From an uncultured Bacillota bacterium (GTDB lineage: Bacteria; Bacillota_I; Bacilli_A; RFN20; CAG-288), in assembly GCA_949300365.1 (NCBI GenBank), contig CASGEC010000004.1, positions 1 through 64,000 on the forward strand: a DNA stretch of 64,000 nt, read 5' to 3'. A program made the translations under genes and the position numbers. Positions 33,902 to 43,319 of the stretch are shown here, piece by piece. Positions within the stretch are counted from its first letter, which is position 1. Each line of letters opens with the position of its first letter. The notes under the pieces are model-generated. The model was not told the origin of the DNA and made no database searches. It saw only the letters and a program-made list of their open reading frames with translations.

Positions 33902-35287
33902 CTAGAAGAGCATGTCCTTGTAGCAGCGGGGATAGGGAAGGGTGTCGCGGATGTTCTGCATGCCCGTGACCAGCATCACAAGACGCTCAAAGCCCAAGCC
34001 GAATCCCGAATGGGGGATGGAGCCGTTCTTCCTCAAATCGAGGTACCACTGGTAGGCCGGGATGTTCATGTGAAGCTCGTTCATGCGGGCAAGGAGCTTG
34101 TCGTAGTCGCATTCCCTTTCGCTTCCGCCGCAGAGCTCGCCGATCATCGGGACAAGAAGGTCGACCGCGGCCACGGTCTTGCCATCGTCGTTCTGCTTCA
34201 TGTAGAAGGCCTTGATCTCCTTGGGATAGTCTGTCAGGAAGATCGGCCCCTTGTAGACGACTTCCGTCAAATACTTCTCGTGCTCGCTTCCGAAGTCGAG
34301 GCCGAAGGAGAAGTCCTCCACCTCGAAGTGATGGCCGTTTTCTTTGGCTTTTCTCAGCTTCTCAAGGGCTTGGGTATAGGTCACTCTCTGGAAAGGCTTG
34401 TCGATGAACTCCCTCAGCCGGCTTTCCAGGTTCTTGTCGATCCTCTCCTGGAAGAAGGCGATATCGTCCTTGCAGTCTTCCCACGTCTTCCTGACGACGT
34501 ACTTGAGGAAGTCCTCCATCAGGTTGCAGTCGTCCTCGAGATGGGCGAAGGCGAATTCCGGCTCGATCATCCAGAACTCGGCGGCATGGCGGGTCGTGTT
34601 GCTCTTCTCGGCGCGGAAGGTCGGTCCGAAGGTGTAGACCTTGCCATAGGTCAAGGCAAAGGGCTCGACGTGGAGCTGGCCGGAAACGGTCAGATGGACG
34701 TTGTCCTTGTTGAAGTATTCGCTGGGCTTCTTGACGTCGGCATAGACCTGGAAGGTCTGTCCCTCGCCTTCGCAATCGTTGGCCGTCAGAATCGGCGTGT
34801 GGATCCAGTAGAAGCCATGGCTATGGAAGTACTCGTGGATGTAGTAGGCCAAGGTGGAACGGACGCGGAAGACGGCATTGAAGGTGTTGGTCTTCATGCG
34901 CCACTGCGGGATGGTCCTCAGGTATTCGAAGCTCGCCTTCTTCTTCTGGAGCGGAAAATCCTCGCTGACACCGCCGATGAGCTCCACCTTCTCGGCCTTG
35001 ATCTCGAAGGGCTGCTTGGCCTCCGGCGTCAGATGGAGCGTACCCTCGACCTTGATCGAGCAGCCAAGGCGCAGGGCATCGATTTCCTTGTTCGAGGCAT
35101 CGTAGACGACTTGGACGGGCGTATAGCAGGAACCGTCGTTCAGGCTCAGAAAGCCGACCTGGCCCATGGAGCGGTTGCTCTTGACGAAGCCGCCAAGGTC
35201 CAGTCTCTCCCCCTCCAGCTTGTCGAGACTCTTCTGCTCAAGACGGCGATACAGGTCGCGGATAGTGTATTTCTCTGTCAGATCCAT
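33902..35287 (-). CDS. asnS: Asparaginyl-tRNA synthetase
   Basis: The 461-residue class IIb synthetase charges tRNA-Asn. It has an N-terminal OB fold (ERLDLGGFVKSNRSMGQVGF), motif 2 (TFRAEKSNTTRHAAEFWMIE) and motif 3 (GFGLGFERLVMLVTGMQNIR). The ending DTLPYPRCYKDMLF is typical of AsnRS and distinguishes it from AspRS. The ATG follows AGGAGG, 12 bases after tsaD. Confidence 0.96.
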   Translation of the reverse strand: MDLTEKYTIRDLYRRLEQKSLDKLEGERLDLGGFVKSNRSMGQVGFLSLNDGSCYTPVQVVYDASNKEIDALRLGCSIKVEGTLHLTPEAKQPFEIKAEKVELIGGVSEDFPLQKKKASFEYLRTIPQWRMKTNTFNAVFRVRSTLAYYIHEYFHSHGFYWIHTPILTANDCEGEGQTFQVYADVKKPSEYFNKDNVHLTVSGQLHVEPFALTYGKVYTFGPTFRAEKSNTTRHAAEFWMIEPEFAFAHLEDDCNLMEDFLKYVVRKTWEDCKDDIAFFQERIDKNLESRLREFIDKPFQRVTYTQALEKLRKAKENGHHFEVEDFSFGLDFGSEHEKYLTEVVYKGPIFLTDYPKEIKAFYMKQNDDGKTVAAVDLLVPMIGELCGGSERECDYDKLLARMNELHMNIPAYQWYLDLRKNGSIPHSGFGLGFERLVMLVTGMQNIRDTLPYPRCYKDMLF

Positions 35288-35299
35288 TGTTTTTTCCTC

Positions 35300-36340
35300 C
35301 TATTGGATGCGGTATTTCTTTCCTTCCTTCTCGATATCCCTGTTGGGACGGGTATTGAAGGAGAGAGGGCTGAGAAGTCCCATCTGTATCATGTGGTGGG
35401 CCGCCTTGGCGATCATCGCCGCATTGTCGGTCGTGCACCACAGGGGCGGAATGACGATCTCCGGGCCGTTAGGGAACCTCTCCCGGATGCGTTTCCTCAG
35501 ATAGGAATTGGCGCTGACGCCACCCCCGACGACGATCATCTTCACCGGATGGTCGTTCTTGAGGATCTCCGCCTTGTCCAGAAGCTGCTCGACGAAGGCC
35601 TTCTCGGCCGAAAGGGCAAAGCTTTTGACTCTTTCCGGAGGAAGCGTTCCGTTGTTTTCCTTCTTCTCCTTCTCGATCATGCGGATAAGATGGCTCTTCA
35701 GGCCCGAGTAGGAGAGATCGTAGCCGGGGACGTTTGCCTTGGGAAGGGGGATCGTCTGGATATTGGGCTCCTGGGTGATCTTGTCGATATGGACACCGCC
35801 CGGATAGGGAAGGCCCAAGGCACGGGCAACCTTGTCCAGAGCCTCGCCGATGGCATCATCCTCGGTCTCGCCCATAATGTGGAACTCGAAGGGCCGAGGG
35901 AGATAGACAAGCTCGGTGTTTCCGCCGGAGACGACGATGGCAAGAAGCGGATAGCGGAATTCGTGGACGAACTCGTTGGCATAGATATGTCCGGCGAGGT
36001 GATGGACGTCGATCAGGGGAACGTTGAGATATTGGCTGATCGTCTTGGCAGCCATCGCTCCGATCTGGAGGGCCCCGGGAAGGCCAGGACCGCCGGTGAC
36101 GGCAACGTGGGTGATGCTATGGTAGTCAAATCCCTTCAGGGAGAGGACATATTGGAGGACCGAGGTGATGTTCTCAAGGTGGAGCCTGCTTGCCAGCTCC
36201 GGATAGACACCGCCGAAGCGCTTGTGGTCCTCGATCTGGGTATTGACGCTGTTGGCCAAGAGCTCGTTGCCGTTTCGAAGCAGGCTGACGGCGGTCTCGT
36301 CGCAGCTGGACTCGATGGCCAGGATGATTTCGTCTTTCAT
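35300..36340 (-). CDS. tsaD: tRNA t6A threonylcarbamoyltransferase TsaD
   Basis: The 346-residue ASKHA-fold enzyme transfers threonylcarbamoyl to A37 of ANN-decoding tRNAs. It opens with ILAIESSCDETAVSLL, carries the metal ligands in DVHHLAGHIYANEF, and has the conserved GGVYPELASRLH and VVGGGVSANSYLR. It lies directly after tsaE, tsaB and rimI, so the proteins of the t6A complex come from one message. Confidence 0.97.
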   Translation of the reverse strand: MKDEIILAIESSCDETAVSLLRNGNELLANSVNTQIEDHKRFGGVYPELASRLHLENITSVLQYVLSLKGFDYHSITHVAVTGGPGLPGALQIGAMAAKTISQYLNVPLIDVHHLAGHIYANEFVHEFRYPLLAIVVSGGNTELVYLPRPFEFHIMGETEDDAIGEALDKVARALGLPYPGGVHIDKITQEPNIQTIPLPKANVPGYDLSYSGLKSHLIRMIEKEKKENNGTLPPERVKSFALSAEKAFVEQLLDKAEILKNDHPVKMIVVGGGVSANSYLRKRIRERFPNGPEIVIPPLWCTTDNAAMIAKAAHHMIQMGLLSPLSFNTRPNRDIEKEGKKYRIQ

Positions 36341-36343
36341 GAC

Positions 36344-36787
36344 CTAAAGCTCCTTTCTGTAGCAGATTCCGTCCTCGCCGGGATAGTAGTCCTTTCTTCG
36401 GCGATAGGGGACGAACCCGTTTTTCTCGTAGAGCCGTCTTGCCTTCGTGTTTCCTTCCCGAACCTCAAGGAAGCAGGTCTTCCTCTTTCCATCCCGCAGG
36501 GAATCAAGAAGGGCAAGAAGAAGATAGGTTCCCATTCCCTTTCCTTCCTCGCTGGTGCGGAGGGCAATCTCGTCGATCTCGGCTTCTTCCGCATCCTTCC
36601 GATAGAGGACATAGCCGATGACTTCACTCTTCTTGACAAGGACAAGGGCACCAAGAAGGGGAGAAAGAAGGTAGTTTTCAAGCTCCTTGGCGTTGAGGAA
36701 GCCGTCTTGGATCCTTTCCTTTGAAAGCGCAAGGACAGAAGGAAAATCCGCCCGTGTGAGATAGCGGACGTCAGATGGTAAAGGCAT
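36344..36787 (-). CDS. rimI: Ribosomal-protein alanine N-acetyltransferase RimI-like
   Basis: The 147-residue GNAT acetyltransferase shows the acetyl-CoA loop EEGKGMGTYLLLALLD and the end motif FLEVREGNTKARRLYEKNGF. RimI acetylates the N-terminus of ribosomal protein S18 and is usually encoded between tsaB and tsaD, as here. It overlaps tsaB by 17 bases and is followed by tsaD after three bases. Its true substrate in this organism is assumed. Confidence 0.88.
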   Translation of the reverse strand: MPLPSDVRYLTRADFPSVLALSKERIQDGFLNAKELENYLLSPLLGALVLVKKSEVIGYVLYRKDAEEAEIDEIALRTSEEGKGMGTYLLLALLDSLRDGKRKTCFLEVREGNTKARRLYEKNGFVPYRRRKDYYPGEDGICYRKEL

Positions 36788-37382
36788 ATTTGGGAAGGAA
36801 GGCCTTCTCGTCTAAGGAATAGTCCTTAAAGGATGAAGAATGCTTTGCCATCAGGGAGAGGATATCGACCTTTTTCATCGTCTTTCCCTTCAAGGCCGCA
36901 AGAGCCTTCTCGTCCTTGTCTTCGACAAGATAGGTCCTCTCCTCAAGGGTCTTGATATCGGCCTTAGGGACTTTCCTTTCCGTGACCTTTCCATCTTTGT
37001 TCTCCGCAAGGAACAGGTTTCCGTTCCGGTCGGAAAGAACGGCAACGGCCTTCTCGTCTTCAAGAAGCATCAGCTCCAAGGTTCCAAGGCCATAGAGGGA
37101 AATCGTCGGATCGAAGGCGTAGATCGTCCTCGGGATCGTCAGGCCCAGACGGATTCCGGTATTGCTTCCGGGACCCAAAAGGCAATAGTAGGCTTTGACG
37201 TCCTTAAGGGAAAGATGGAGGGCAGACAAAGCCATGTCGATTCCCAGATGCGCCCTTTCCAGGCTCTTCTTCGGATCGCCCAGATCGACGCGGTAGTATT
37301 CCTTCCCTTTTTGGATGGCAAGGGCGAGGTTCTTCGTCGCCGTGTTGAGGAAGAGGGAGACTTTTTCAGTTTCGTTCGTCAT
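36771..37382 (-). CDS. tsaB: t6A biosynthesis partner TsaB
   Basis: The 203-residue ASKHA protein is the non-catalytic dimer partner of TsaD. It opens SLFLNTATKNLALAIQKGKE and has LGPGSNTGIRLGLTIPRTI, the matching GPGSFTGLR-type segment with Asn-Thr in place of Phe-Thr. The start ATG 37382 overlaps the tsaE 3' end by 17 bases. It is more diverged than TsaD, as usual for this family. Confidence 0.9.
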   Translation of the reverse strand: MTNETEKVSLFLNTATKNLALAIQKGKEYYRVDLGDPKKSLERAHLGIDMALSALHLSLKDVKAYYCLLGPGSNTGIRLGLTIPRTIYAFDPTISLYGLGTLELMLLEDEKAVAVLSDRNGNLFLAENKDGKVTERKVPKADIKTLEERTYLVEDKDEKALAALKGKTMKKVDILSLMAKHSSSFKDYSLDEKAFLPKYAFTI

Positions 37383-37806
37383 CGATGACAATCTGCCTCC
37401 TTTCTTCGTCCAGGATTTCGAATCGGATGTGGATGAGCGGATGGATATCTTTGAGCTCGGGAAGGAATTCCGGCCATTCGACATAGGTGACGACATCCTT
37501 CTCGCCGATGATCTCGTCGAGTCCGATATCCATCAGACGGCCGTTCTTTCCTTCCAGACGGTAGGCATCGACATGATAGAGGGTCAGTCTTTTTCCTTCA
37601 TAGACCTTGACGAGGTTGAATGTCGGGGAGTTGATCGTCCCAATGACGCCAAGAGCCTTTCCAAGGGCCTTGCAGAAAGCGGTCTTTCCGGCACCGAGAT
37701 CCCCTTCGGCAAGGAGGACTTCGCCACCCGTAAGCGTCCCAGCCAGGCTTTCGGCGATTTTTGCGGTCTCTTCGGGAGAGGCGGAGAGGAAACTAGTGGT
37801 CATCAT
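37366..37806 (-). CDS. tsaE: t6A biosynthesis ATPase TsaE
   Basis: The 146-residue P-loop protein powers TsaB-TsaD turnover. It has Walker A EGDLGAGKTAFCKALGKALG and the downstream INSPTFNLVKVYEG and LYHVDAYRLEG motifs. Two adjacent ATG codons (37806 and 37803) are possible starts; both overlap the end of the upstream membrane protein gene by up to 14 bases. Confidence 0.95.
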   Translation of the reverse strand: MMTTSFLSASPEETAKIAESLAGTLTGGEVLLAEGDLGAGKTAFCKALGKALGVIGTINSPTFNLVKVYEGKRLTLYHVDAYRLEGKNGRLMDIGLDEIIGEKDVVTYVEWPEFLPELKDIHPLIHIRFEILDEERRQIVIDDERN

Positions 37807-39286
37807 CAAGGACGGTGGCCTTCGTCTCGACATAGTCGATGAAGTCGAAGACCTTGCCGGAGGTGGAAACGAAAGTATCGACGCAGCCTAGGCGCACGGG
37901 CTTGCGCATCGGAAGCTCCATGATGTCGTCGGAGAGATTCATGCCGACCTTGACGCCATAGGAGTTGGCGCTGAGGAAGAGGGACTGCACGATGCTATCG
38001 GGCGTGATCTCGTTGAGAAGGCGGACACCTTCTTCGTCGAAGAACTTGCCGCCCTTATGGACATCGGCAAGATAGACGACGATGTTCTTCTTCAGGCCAT
38101 CGACGTGGACCGGCGTGAAGTTGTCGACATAGTCGGGAAGGACGGTGTTCTCCTTGTTGCCCATGAAGGAAATGATGAAGCTCTCCTCCGGATCGATGCG
38201 TATGCGATAGGCAACAAGCCTTCCGAAGAGGCCGTTGCGGGTAGCCGTCGGTTCCCGTCCGATCCTTCTGGCGCGGCCCTGTTCCTTCTCCCTCTTGCTC
38301 TTTTCCTTCGTGGAGGAAGAAAGCTCATCGGCAAGGTCGAGGTCGATCATCGTCATGTCGGTCGCCGGAAGCTCCTGGGTGGAGGTCGTCTGCTGGCTCA
38401 CCTCGGGGACATACTTCGTTCCATCAAGGCAGGTCAGATTCTCCGGCTTCCTGTTGCAGTCCTCGAAGGTCCTGTCGGGCATGATGATGAGGCATTCGCC
38501 CGTCTCCAGAGGACGGTTCCTTCTTGTTCCGCGCAGGACGCACCGGCTGCTGATGGCGGTGATGGTCTTGAAATAATGCGTCTGGATGGCATCCTGGTCA
38601 TCCAGCTTTGCCTCGGCGGAGAAGACGGGATCCTGGATGTCCAGCTTCTCTGCCAGATAGCCGGAGAGGGCGTCCTGGTAGACGGTCAGGTATTCGATGT
38701 TGATCTTGCTGGCCTTCTTGTAGACGAAATGGCTCGTCACGAAGGAAGCGACGATGAGGACGATGGCGATGGCAAAGACCACCCAGGTCACCCAGGCGAG
38801 GTTCTCGTCGTTGTTGACAAGGGAGACGACAAGCACCGCCACGAAGGAGATGAGCATGACCACCATCGACGCGATGTTGAAGAGCGAGGACTTTCCGATC
38901 TTCTGGGCATAGCCCTTGCGAATGGATTCCAGATCCTCGTCGATCGTATGGGTCTTGTCGTTGTGATAGCGGATGGGATTGAAGACGGTCGGCGCAGCAG
39001 AGGGGACGTTGACCGGATGGTACTCGCCATCGATCTGGTCCGGCACTTCCTCGGCAGGCTTGGTGTCGCTCAGATCGTGGATGCTTCCTTCCACGGCATT
39101 GGTGGATGCCTTTTCCTCGATAGGGTTTTCTTCCTTTTCGGCTTCCCCAATCGGAGAAGGGACTTCATCCACGGCGGTCTTCCTCTCTTCGCTTTCCGTC
39201 GTCTCTTTGGCCGTCTCTTTATTCTCTTCCATGTTGCCTTCGACGCTTTCTTTTTCGTCTTGGCGCAGGTCCTTGTTTTCTTCCAT
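37793..39286 (-). CDS. Membrane protein of unknown function
   Basis: The 497-residue protein has a strongly acidic N-terminal 80 residues (EENKETAKETTESEERK) and two adjacent membrane helices at about 145-200 (LFNIASMVVMLISFVAVLVV and WVTWVVFAIAIVLIVASFVT). A soluble C-terminal domain of some 290 residues follows, with basic linker RARRIGREPTATRNG and a strand-rich end. I do not recognise the domain. The start at 39286 follows GGAGG; it overlaps tsaE, so it heads the operon after the terminator at 39389-39420. Confidence 0.7.
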   Translation of the reverse strand: MEENKDLRQDEKESVEGNMEENKETAKETTESEERKTAVDEVPSPIGEAEKEENPIEEKASTNAVEGSIHDLSDTKPAEEVPDQIDGEYHPVNVPSAAPTVFNPIRYHNDKTHTIDEDLESIRKGYAQKIGKSSLFNIASMVVMLISFVAVLVVSLVNNDENLAWVTWVVFAIAIVLIVASFVTSHFVYKKASKINIEYLTVYQDALSGYLAEKLDIQDPVFSAEAKLDDQDAIQTHYFKTITAISSRCVLRGTRRNRPLETGECLIIMPDRTFEDCNRKPENLTCLDGTKYVPEVSQQTTSTQELPATDMTMIDLDLADELSSSTKEKSKREKEQGRARRIGREPTATRNGLFGRLVAYRIRIDPEESFIISFMGNKENTVLPDYVDNFTPVHVDGLKKNIVVYLADVHKGGKFFDEEGVRLLNEITPDSIVQSLFLSANSYGVKVGMNLSDDIMELPMRKPVRLGCVDTFVSTSGKVFDFIDYVETKATVLDDDH

Positions 39287-39388
39287 GTTCGGGATTCCTC
39301 CAAAAAATAGATACAGCAAAGAAATTATAGCAGAAACTTTAATTGGAATCCTTAGCAAAAGTGATTTCCGGAAAGGTCTTGGAGGGAA

Positions 39389-39420
39389 CAAAAAAGGACC
39401 TCCGCCGATGGCAGAAGTCC
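39389..39420 (-). terminator. Terminator after the 7-TM gene
   Basis: GGACCTCCGCC (39396-39406) pairs with GGCAGAAGTCC (39410-39420) with two G-U pairs on the minus-strand RNA, followed by TTTTTTGTT. It lies 45 bases past the stop at 39466 and separates two transcription units. Confidence 0.8.
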
Positions 39421-39465
39421 GTGGAATATCTCTTTTCCGGAAGGGATGAGGTTGCTTACTTAAAA

Positions 39466-40311
39466 TCAGCCGACAAGCGTCGTGATTTGGGCAAATCCGC
39501 AGGTGACAAGCATCGCCAGTTCCATGACGACGGCCCCAAAGGCGCAGACATGGAAGGCGGTGTGGAAGTACTTCTTCGTGCGGCTGAGGACCTTGAAGAC
39601 GACCCCGAGATCGAGGACGATCGGAGCCAGGATGAGCCAGGGACGGGCGGTGTTCATCGAGGAGAGGACATAGGTCTTCGTCAGGATGGAGTAGAAGAAG
39701 AAGGGGATGTAGAGAGCAAGGGCCAGGAAGACGTCCTGGACGATTTCCTTGACGTACTGGTCCTTGAAGAGGTTCTCAAAGAGGATGCCGCCGATAGCAA
39801 GGACCCAGCAGACAGCGATCAGGATATAGGCCGAATAGGGCGAGAAGGGGAAGATGGGCGCGGAGAGAAGATACTTCTCCATGACCGCGGGACGGAGGGC
39901 AAGAAGGGCAAAGCCCGTATAGAAAGCGGCAAAGCAGACGTAGTACATCGCCGTGTTGGCCTTGGCAAGAAGGGCACTTTCCTTGCCCTGGCTCTTCTTT
40001 TCGTGATGGAAGAGGCTGACAAGGATAGTGGCCAGAAGGACGACTCCCGCAAAGGTGAGGCCGAAGACGGCACCAAAGCCCCAGCTTTCATAGCGGTAGG
40101 ACGATTCCGTTCCGTAGTAGATGCCAAGGACGACAAGGCTTATGGCACCCAAGGCGAAGAGGACATGGAGGACGATCGAGACGATTCGTTCGTTCTTCGT
40201 GAAGATATCCGGCCCATGCTCCTTGAAGATATCGTCATCGGCAGAAGCACCGATGAACTTGAAGCGCGAGGGATCGAAGACATCCTGTTTCTGTTCGTTG
40301 TTTTGCGGCAT
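39466..40311 (-). CDS. Seven-helix membrane protein, possibly hemolysin III/PAQR-like
   Basis: The 281-residue protein shows seven hydrophobic helices after a cytoplasmic N-terminus of about 40 residues. Helix 1 begins NERIVSIVLHVLFALGAI and helix 7 begins KKYFHTAFHVCAFGAVVM. A Glu and His at helix 1 and a His-x-x-x-His pair at helix 7 recall the hemolysin III/PAQR layout, but overall identity cannot be judged here. The ATG follows GGGAGG. It follows yhaM after 95 bases and precedes a terminator. Confidence 0.5.
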   Translation of the reverse strand: MPQNNEQKQDVFDPSRFKFIGASADDDIFKEHGPDIFTKNERIVSIVLHVLFALGAISLVVLGIYYGTESSYRYESWGFGAVFGLTFAGVVLLATILVSLFHHEKKSQGKESALLAKANTAMYYVCFAAFYTGFALLALRPAVMEKYLLSAPIFPFSPYSAYILIAVCWVLAIGGILFENLFKDQYVKEIVQDVFLALALYIPFFFYSILTKTYVLSSMNTARPWLILAPIVLDLGVVFKVLSRTKKYFHTAFHVCAFGAVVMELAMLVTCGFAQITTLVG

Positions 40312-40406
40312 GTTGGACCTCCCAAAAAGTAAAGCGTTCCCAAAGATTATATCGGAAAAGAAGCGGATAGAGAGGGAGGAGAGGGACGATTATTGGATGA
40401 AAGGGC

Positions 40407-41345
40407 TTACGAATCCAATTTGTGGCCCTTGAAGAAGAGGGCGTTTTGCATCCAGGGGATTTTGACGGTGAATCCGCCTTCCTCTGTCTGGTCCAGATAG
40501 TTGACAAGGCAAGCCATCTTCGCGTCGACGTCATCCATGCAGTGGAGGATGAGGGCTTCCGCAGTGGCTGGGACCTTCGGGGAGCCGAATTCCAGTTCCC
40601 CGTGGTGGGCAAGGATCATGTGGATCAGATAGGAGAGCTTCTCCTGTGGGGTGTTGAGCTTCTTTCCGGCATTGTCGACAATCATGGCACCCATGGTGAT
40701 ATGGCCGAGAAGGTTTCCGGCCGTGGTATAGCTGGAGGCCTTGTATCCGGAGAGCTCCTCCGTCTTTCCGATATCGTGAAGGAGCGCGCCGGCGATGAGG
40801 TAGTCCTTCTGGAGGAAAGGATAGTTCTCCGCCGCCTTCAGGCAGAGATCCAGGACGGAAAGGGAATGGTAAAGAAGGCCTCCCATGTAGGCGTGGTGGA
40901 CGGTGACGGCGGCCGGGTAGTGGACAAAACGGTCATGCCTTTCCGCAAGGATGGTCTTGGTAAGAAGCCTGAGGTCCTTGTCCTTTATGCTCTCGATTGC
41001 CTTTTCCAGACGGCTTTCCAGTTCCGGGATAGGAACCGGGGCGACGGGGATAAAGCGCGACATGTCGACATCCCCTTCATGGACGGGATAGAGCTCGTTG
41101 ATCTTCAGCTGGGGATGGCCCTTGTAGGTTCCCATGATGCCGATGATGCGGACGATGTTCCCGGCCTGGGCGATGTCGATGTCGGCATCGGTGATCTGCC
41201 ACATCTTGCCATCGAGCGTTCCGGAATTGTCCTGGAGGATGAGGGAGAGATAGGCCGAGCCGTTGTTGCTTGTCGCCTTGGTGCACTGCTTGACCATGAA
41301 GTCCATGTCGATGGGACCTTCGAAATTCTGCAAATCCTTGATCAT
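40407..41345 (-). CDS. yhaM: 3'-5' exoribonuclease YhaM
   Basis: The 312-residue RNase has an N-terminal OB domain (YLSLILQDNSGTLDGKMWQI) and an HD domain with HHAYMGGLLYHSLSVLDL, LLHDIGK and HHGELEFGSP. YhaM trims RNA 3' ends in Bacilli. Its start overlaps the recX stop by four bases. Length and both domains are complete. Confidence 0.94.
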   Translation of the reverse strand: MIKDLQNFEGPIDMDFMVKQCTKATSNNGSAYLSLILQDNSGTLDGKMWQITDADIDIAQAGNIVRIIGIMGTYKGHPQLKINELYPVHEGDVDMSRFIPVAPVPIPELESRLEKAIESIKDKDLRLLTKTILAERHDRFVHYPAAVTVHHAYMGGLLYHSLSVLDLCLKAAENYPFLQKDYLIAGALLHDIGKTEELSGYKASSYTTAGNLLGHITMGAMIVDNAGKKLNTPQEKLSYLIHMILAHHGELEFGSPKVPATAEALILHCMDDVDAKMACLVNYLDQTEEGGFTVKIPWMQNALFFKGHKLDS

Positions 41346-42169
41346 TTGAATGTGTAGTCCTTTTCCTTTTCGATCCGACGTATCTCCTCGAAGGTGAAGC
41401 CGAGGCTAAGAAGCGACCTATGGAAGGCTTCCGTCTGCTTCTGGGGAGTTGTCTTTTTCCTTAGGAGGAGCCGATTATAGCATTTCTCGGCCTCTTCCCC
41501 AAGAAGGAGCAGGCGTTTTTCCTCCTCCTTTGAGGGATCCTCCTTGTTCTTCTCGAGGAAGTCCGTCACGGCCTTTATGGCAAGATTCCGCTCATGCCCC
41601 CGGGCAAGAAGAAGAGCGACCATCTTTTCCTTCTTGTAGTCCGTGGTCTTTTCCTGAAAACGCCGATAGAGACGCATAAGAAGATGCTGCGGAACAAAGT
41701 CGTCATGGAGAAGTTCCTGCATCTGGGAATCCTTTATGATCTCCTCGGGGACGCCTTTTCGCCTCAGGTCGAAGAGGATTCTATTCGGCCCATAGCCGGC
41801 ATCCCGCTTTTCCAGGATATAGTCCTCGCAATAGGCCTGATCGTCCAAATAGCCGGCCTTGATGTAGGGCTTTAGAAGCTCTTCCGTCTCCTCCTTCGAA
41901 AGGCCATAGCGGGAGAGGCGCTTCTTGCAGGCCTTGACGGTCATCCGGTTTTTGGGAAGGAAATGGCTGAGATAGCTTTCCGCCTTATAGTAGTCGTTGG
42001 CGTGAGTGAGCTTTTCCTCAAGCTCCTCTGTCAGGACCTCTCCGGGAAGGAAGAGCTTGTCGAATTTCGTGCTGATGCGGACATGGCCTGTTGAAAGGGA
42101 GACATCGACATAGCTCTTGTGGCTTTTGACTTCTTTTATGCTAATAGTCCTGTCGAATGGCTCGTTCAT
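41342..42169 (-). CDS. recX: Regulatory protein RecX
   Basis: The 275-residue protein modulates RecA filaments. It contains the RecX three-helix repeats: SYLSHFLPKNRMTVKACKKR, then LSKEETEELLKPYIKAGYLD, DQAYCEDYILEKRDAGYGP, and a C-terminal repeat near 230-265. Its N-terminal part (TISIKEVKSHKSYVDVSLST) is the beta-rich region seen in Gram-positive RecX. It overlaps the glycosyltransferase gene by 29 bases and yhaM by four, so the cluster is tightly packed. Confidence 0.9.
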   Translation of the reverse strand: MNEPFDRTISIKEVKSHKSYVDVSLSTGHVRISTKFDKLFLPGEVLTEELEEKLTHANDYYKAESYLSHFLPKNRMTVKACKKRLSRYGLSKEETEELLKPYIKAGYLDDQAYCEDYILEKRDAGYGPNRILFDLRRKGVPEEIIKDSQMQELLHDDFVPQHLLMRLYRRFQEKTTDYKKEKMVALLLARGHERNLAIKAVTDFLEKNKEDPSKEEEKRLLLLGEEAEKCYNRLLLRKKTTPQKQTEAFHRSLLSLGFTFEEIRRIEKEKDYTFK

Positions 42170-43319
42170 AGACTTCGATTATCCTTTCGTAGTAGCTCTG
42201 CTGGGAGAAGAGGGAGAGGCAGCGATTGAATCCCTGGAGGGCGATCTGCTTTCTCTTTTCCTCGGGAAGGTCGAGGATCTGCTTCAGCTTGCGCATCATC
42301 TCCTCCTTCTCGTCATAGAGGAAGCCGGTCACGCCATCGACGATCAATGGCTCCAGGTTGAAGTCGTACTTGGCAAGGACGATCGTCTGGCTTGCCATCG
42401 CCTCCGAATAGGTAAGGCCCTGCGTCTCCGTCGTCGAGGAGGAGAGGAAGAGGTCGCTGATCTTGTAGAAGAAGGCCGTGTCGTCATGCTCCACCTTGCC
42501 CAGGAAGAGCAGGGACTTACCGATCTCGTTTTGATAGTGATGGAGGATCCTCTCCTTTTCCGGACCATCCCCGACGACAAGGAGGACGACATCCTTCCTG
42601 TCGCTCCGGCGGAGGTATTCCAGAAAGAGGTCGATGGATTCCTCGAGGTTCTTCTCCTTGCCGATACGTCCAAGCCAGAGGAGGATCCTCTTTCCTTCCA
42701 GGCCATATTCCTTCAGGAAGGCCTTTTGGCGACGGTCATCGATCGGGCCATAGAAGCGGGAGAGGTCGATCGCGTTGGGAACGACGGCGATATGCTTGTC
42801 AACGCCATAGTCCCTTAACATGCGCATGGCCTTATGGGAAGGGACGATGATCTCCCCTTCGGCAAGGCCGATCCGGCGAATCAGGGACTTGACGGCCAAC
42901 TTGGCAAGACGGTCGGGAATCCGCCGTCCGTGGGAGAGGTAGTTCGTATAGTCCTCATAGAGGGTGTGGCAGGTGTAGACCAAGGGGACGTCCATGGTCT
43001 TGGCACAGAGCCTTCCGAAAAGGGAGATGCCGAATTCCTGCTGGACGTGGATGACATCGAAGTCGATCTTCTTCAATATCTCATAGGCGTGGAGGTTGAT
43101 GAAGGAGGACATGCGGTAGTTGTAGAGGGATTTCAGGCTCTTTCCGGGAATGCGGAGGATGCCATCCTGAAAGCTGTCTTCCTTCTGTCCCTTCATGCCC
43201 GTGGTGACGATGATGACGTTGTGGCCATGGGACAAGAGGATGTCCCTTTGGATCTTCGTCGCCGTCGCGACGCCATTGACGTCGGGATAGTACGTGTCCG
43301 TGAAGATTCCGATTGTCAT
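42141..43319 (-). CDS. Diacylglycerol-type glycosyltransferase, GT4 family
   Basis: The 392-residue GT-B enzyme opens MTIGIFTDTYYPDVNGVATA, the signature of 1,2-diacylglycerol 3-glucosyltransferases such as the Acholeplasma monoglucosyldiacylglycerol synthase. It has WLGRIGKEKNLEESIDLFLE in the nucleotide-binding half and the E-x7-E motif in TETQGLTYSEAMASQ. It likely makes the membrane glucolipid that also anchors lipoteichoic acid. The next upstream gene encodes an MprF-like membrane protein overlapping by four bases, a pairing common in Bacilli. Confidence 0.85.
   Translation of the reverse strand: MTIGIFTDTYYPDVNGVATATKIQRDILLSHGHNVIIVTTGMKGQKEDSFQDGILRIPGKSLKSLYNYRMSSFINLHAYEILKKIDFDVIHVQQEFGISLFGRLCAKTMDVPLVYTCHTLYEDYTNYLSHGRRIPDRLAKLAVKSLIRRIGLAEGEIIVPSHKAMRMLRDYGVDKHIAVVPNAIDLSRFYGPIDDRRQKAFLKEYGLEGKRILLWLGRIGKEKNLEESIDLFLEYLRRSDRKDVVLLVVGDGPEKERILHHYQNEIGKSLLFLGKVEHDDTAFFYKISDLFLSSSTTETQGLTYSEAMASQTIVLAKYDFNLEPLIVDGVTGFLYDEKEEMMRKLKQILDLPEEKRKQIALQGFNRCLSLFSQQSYYERIIEVYERAIRQDY

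Noticed and set aside
34010..36724. A 904-codon plus-strand frame opposite asnS, tsaD and rimI
   Set aside because: Three well-defined genes occupy the other strand, and the translation has no recognisable domain.
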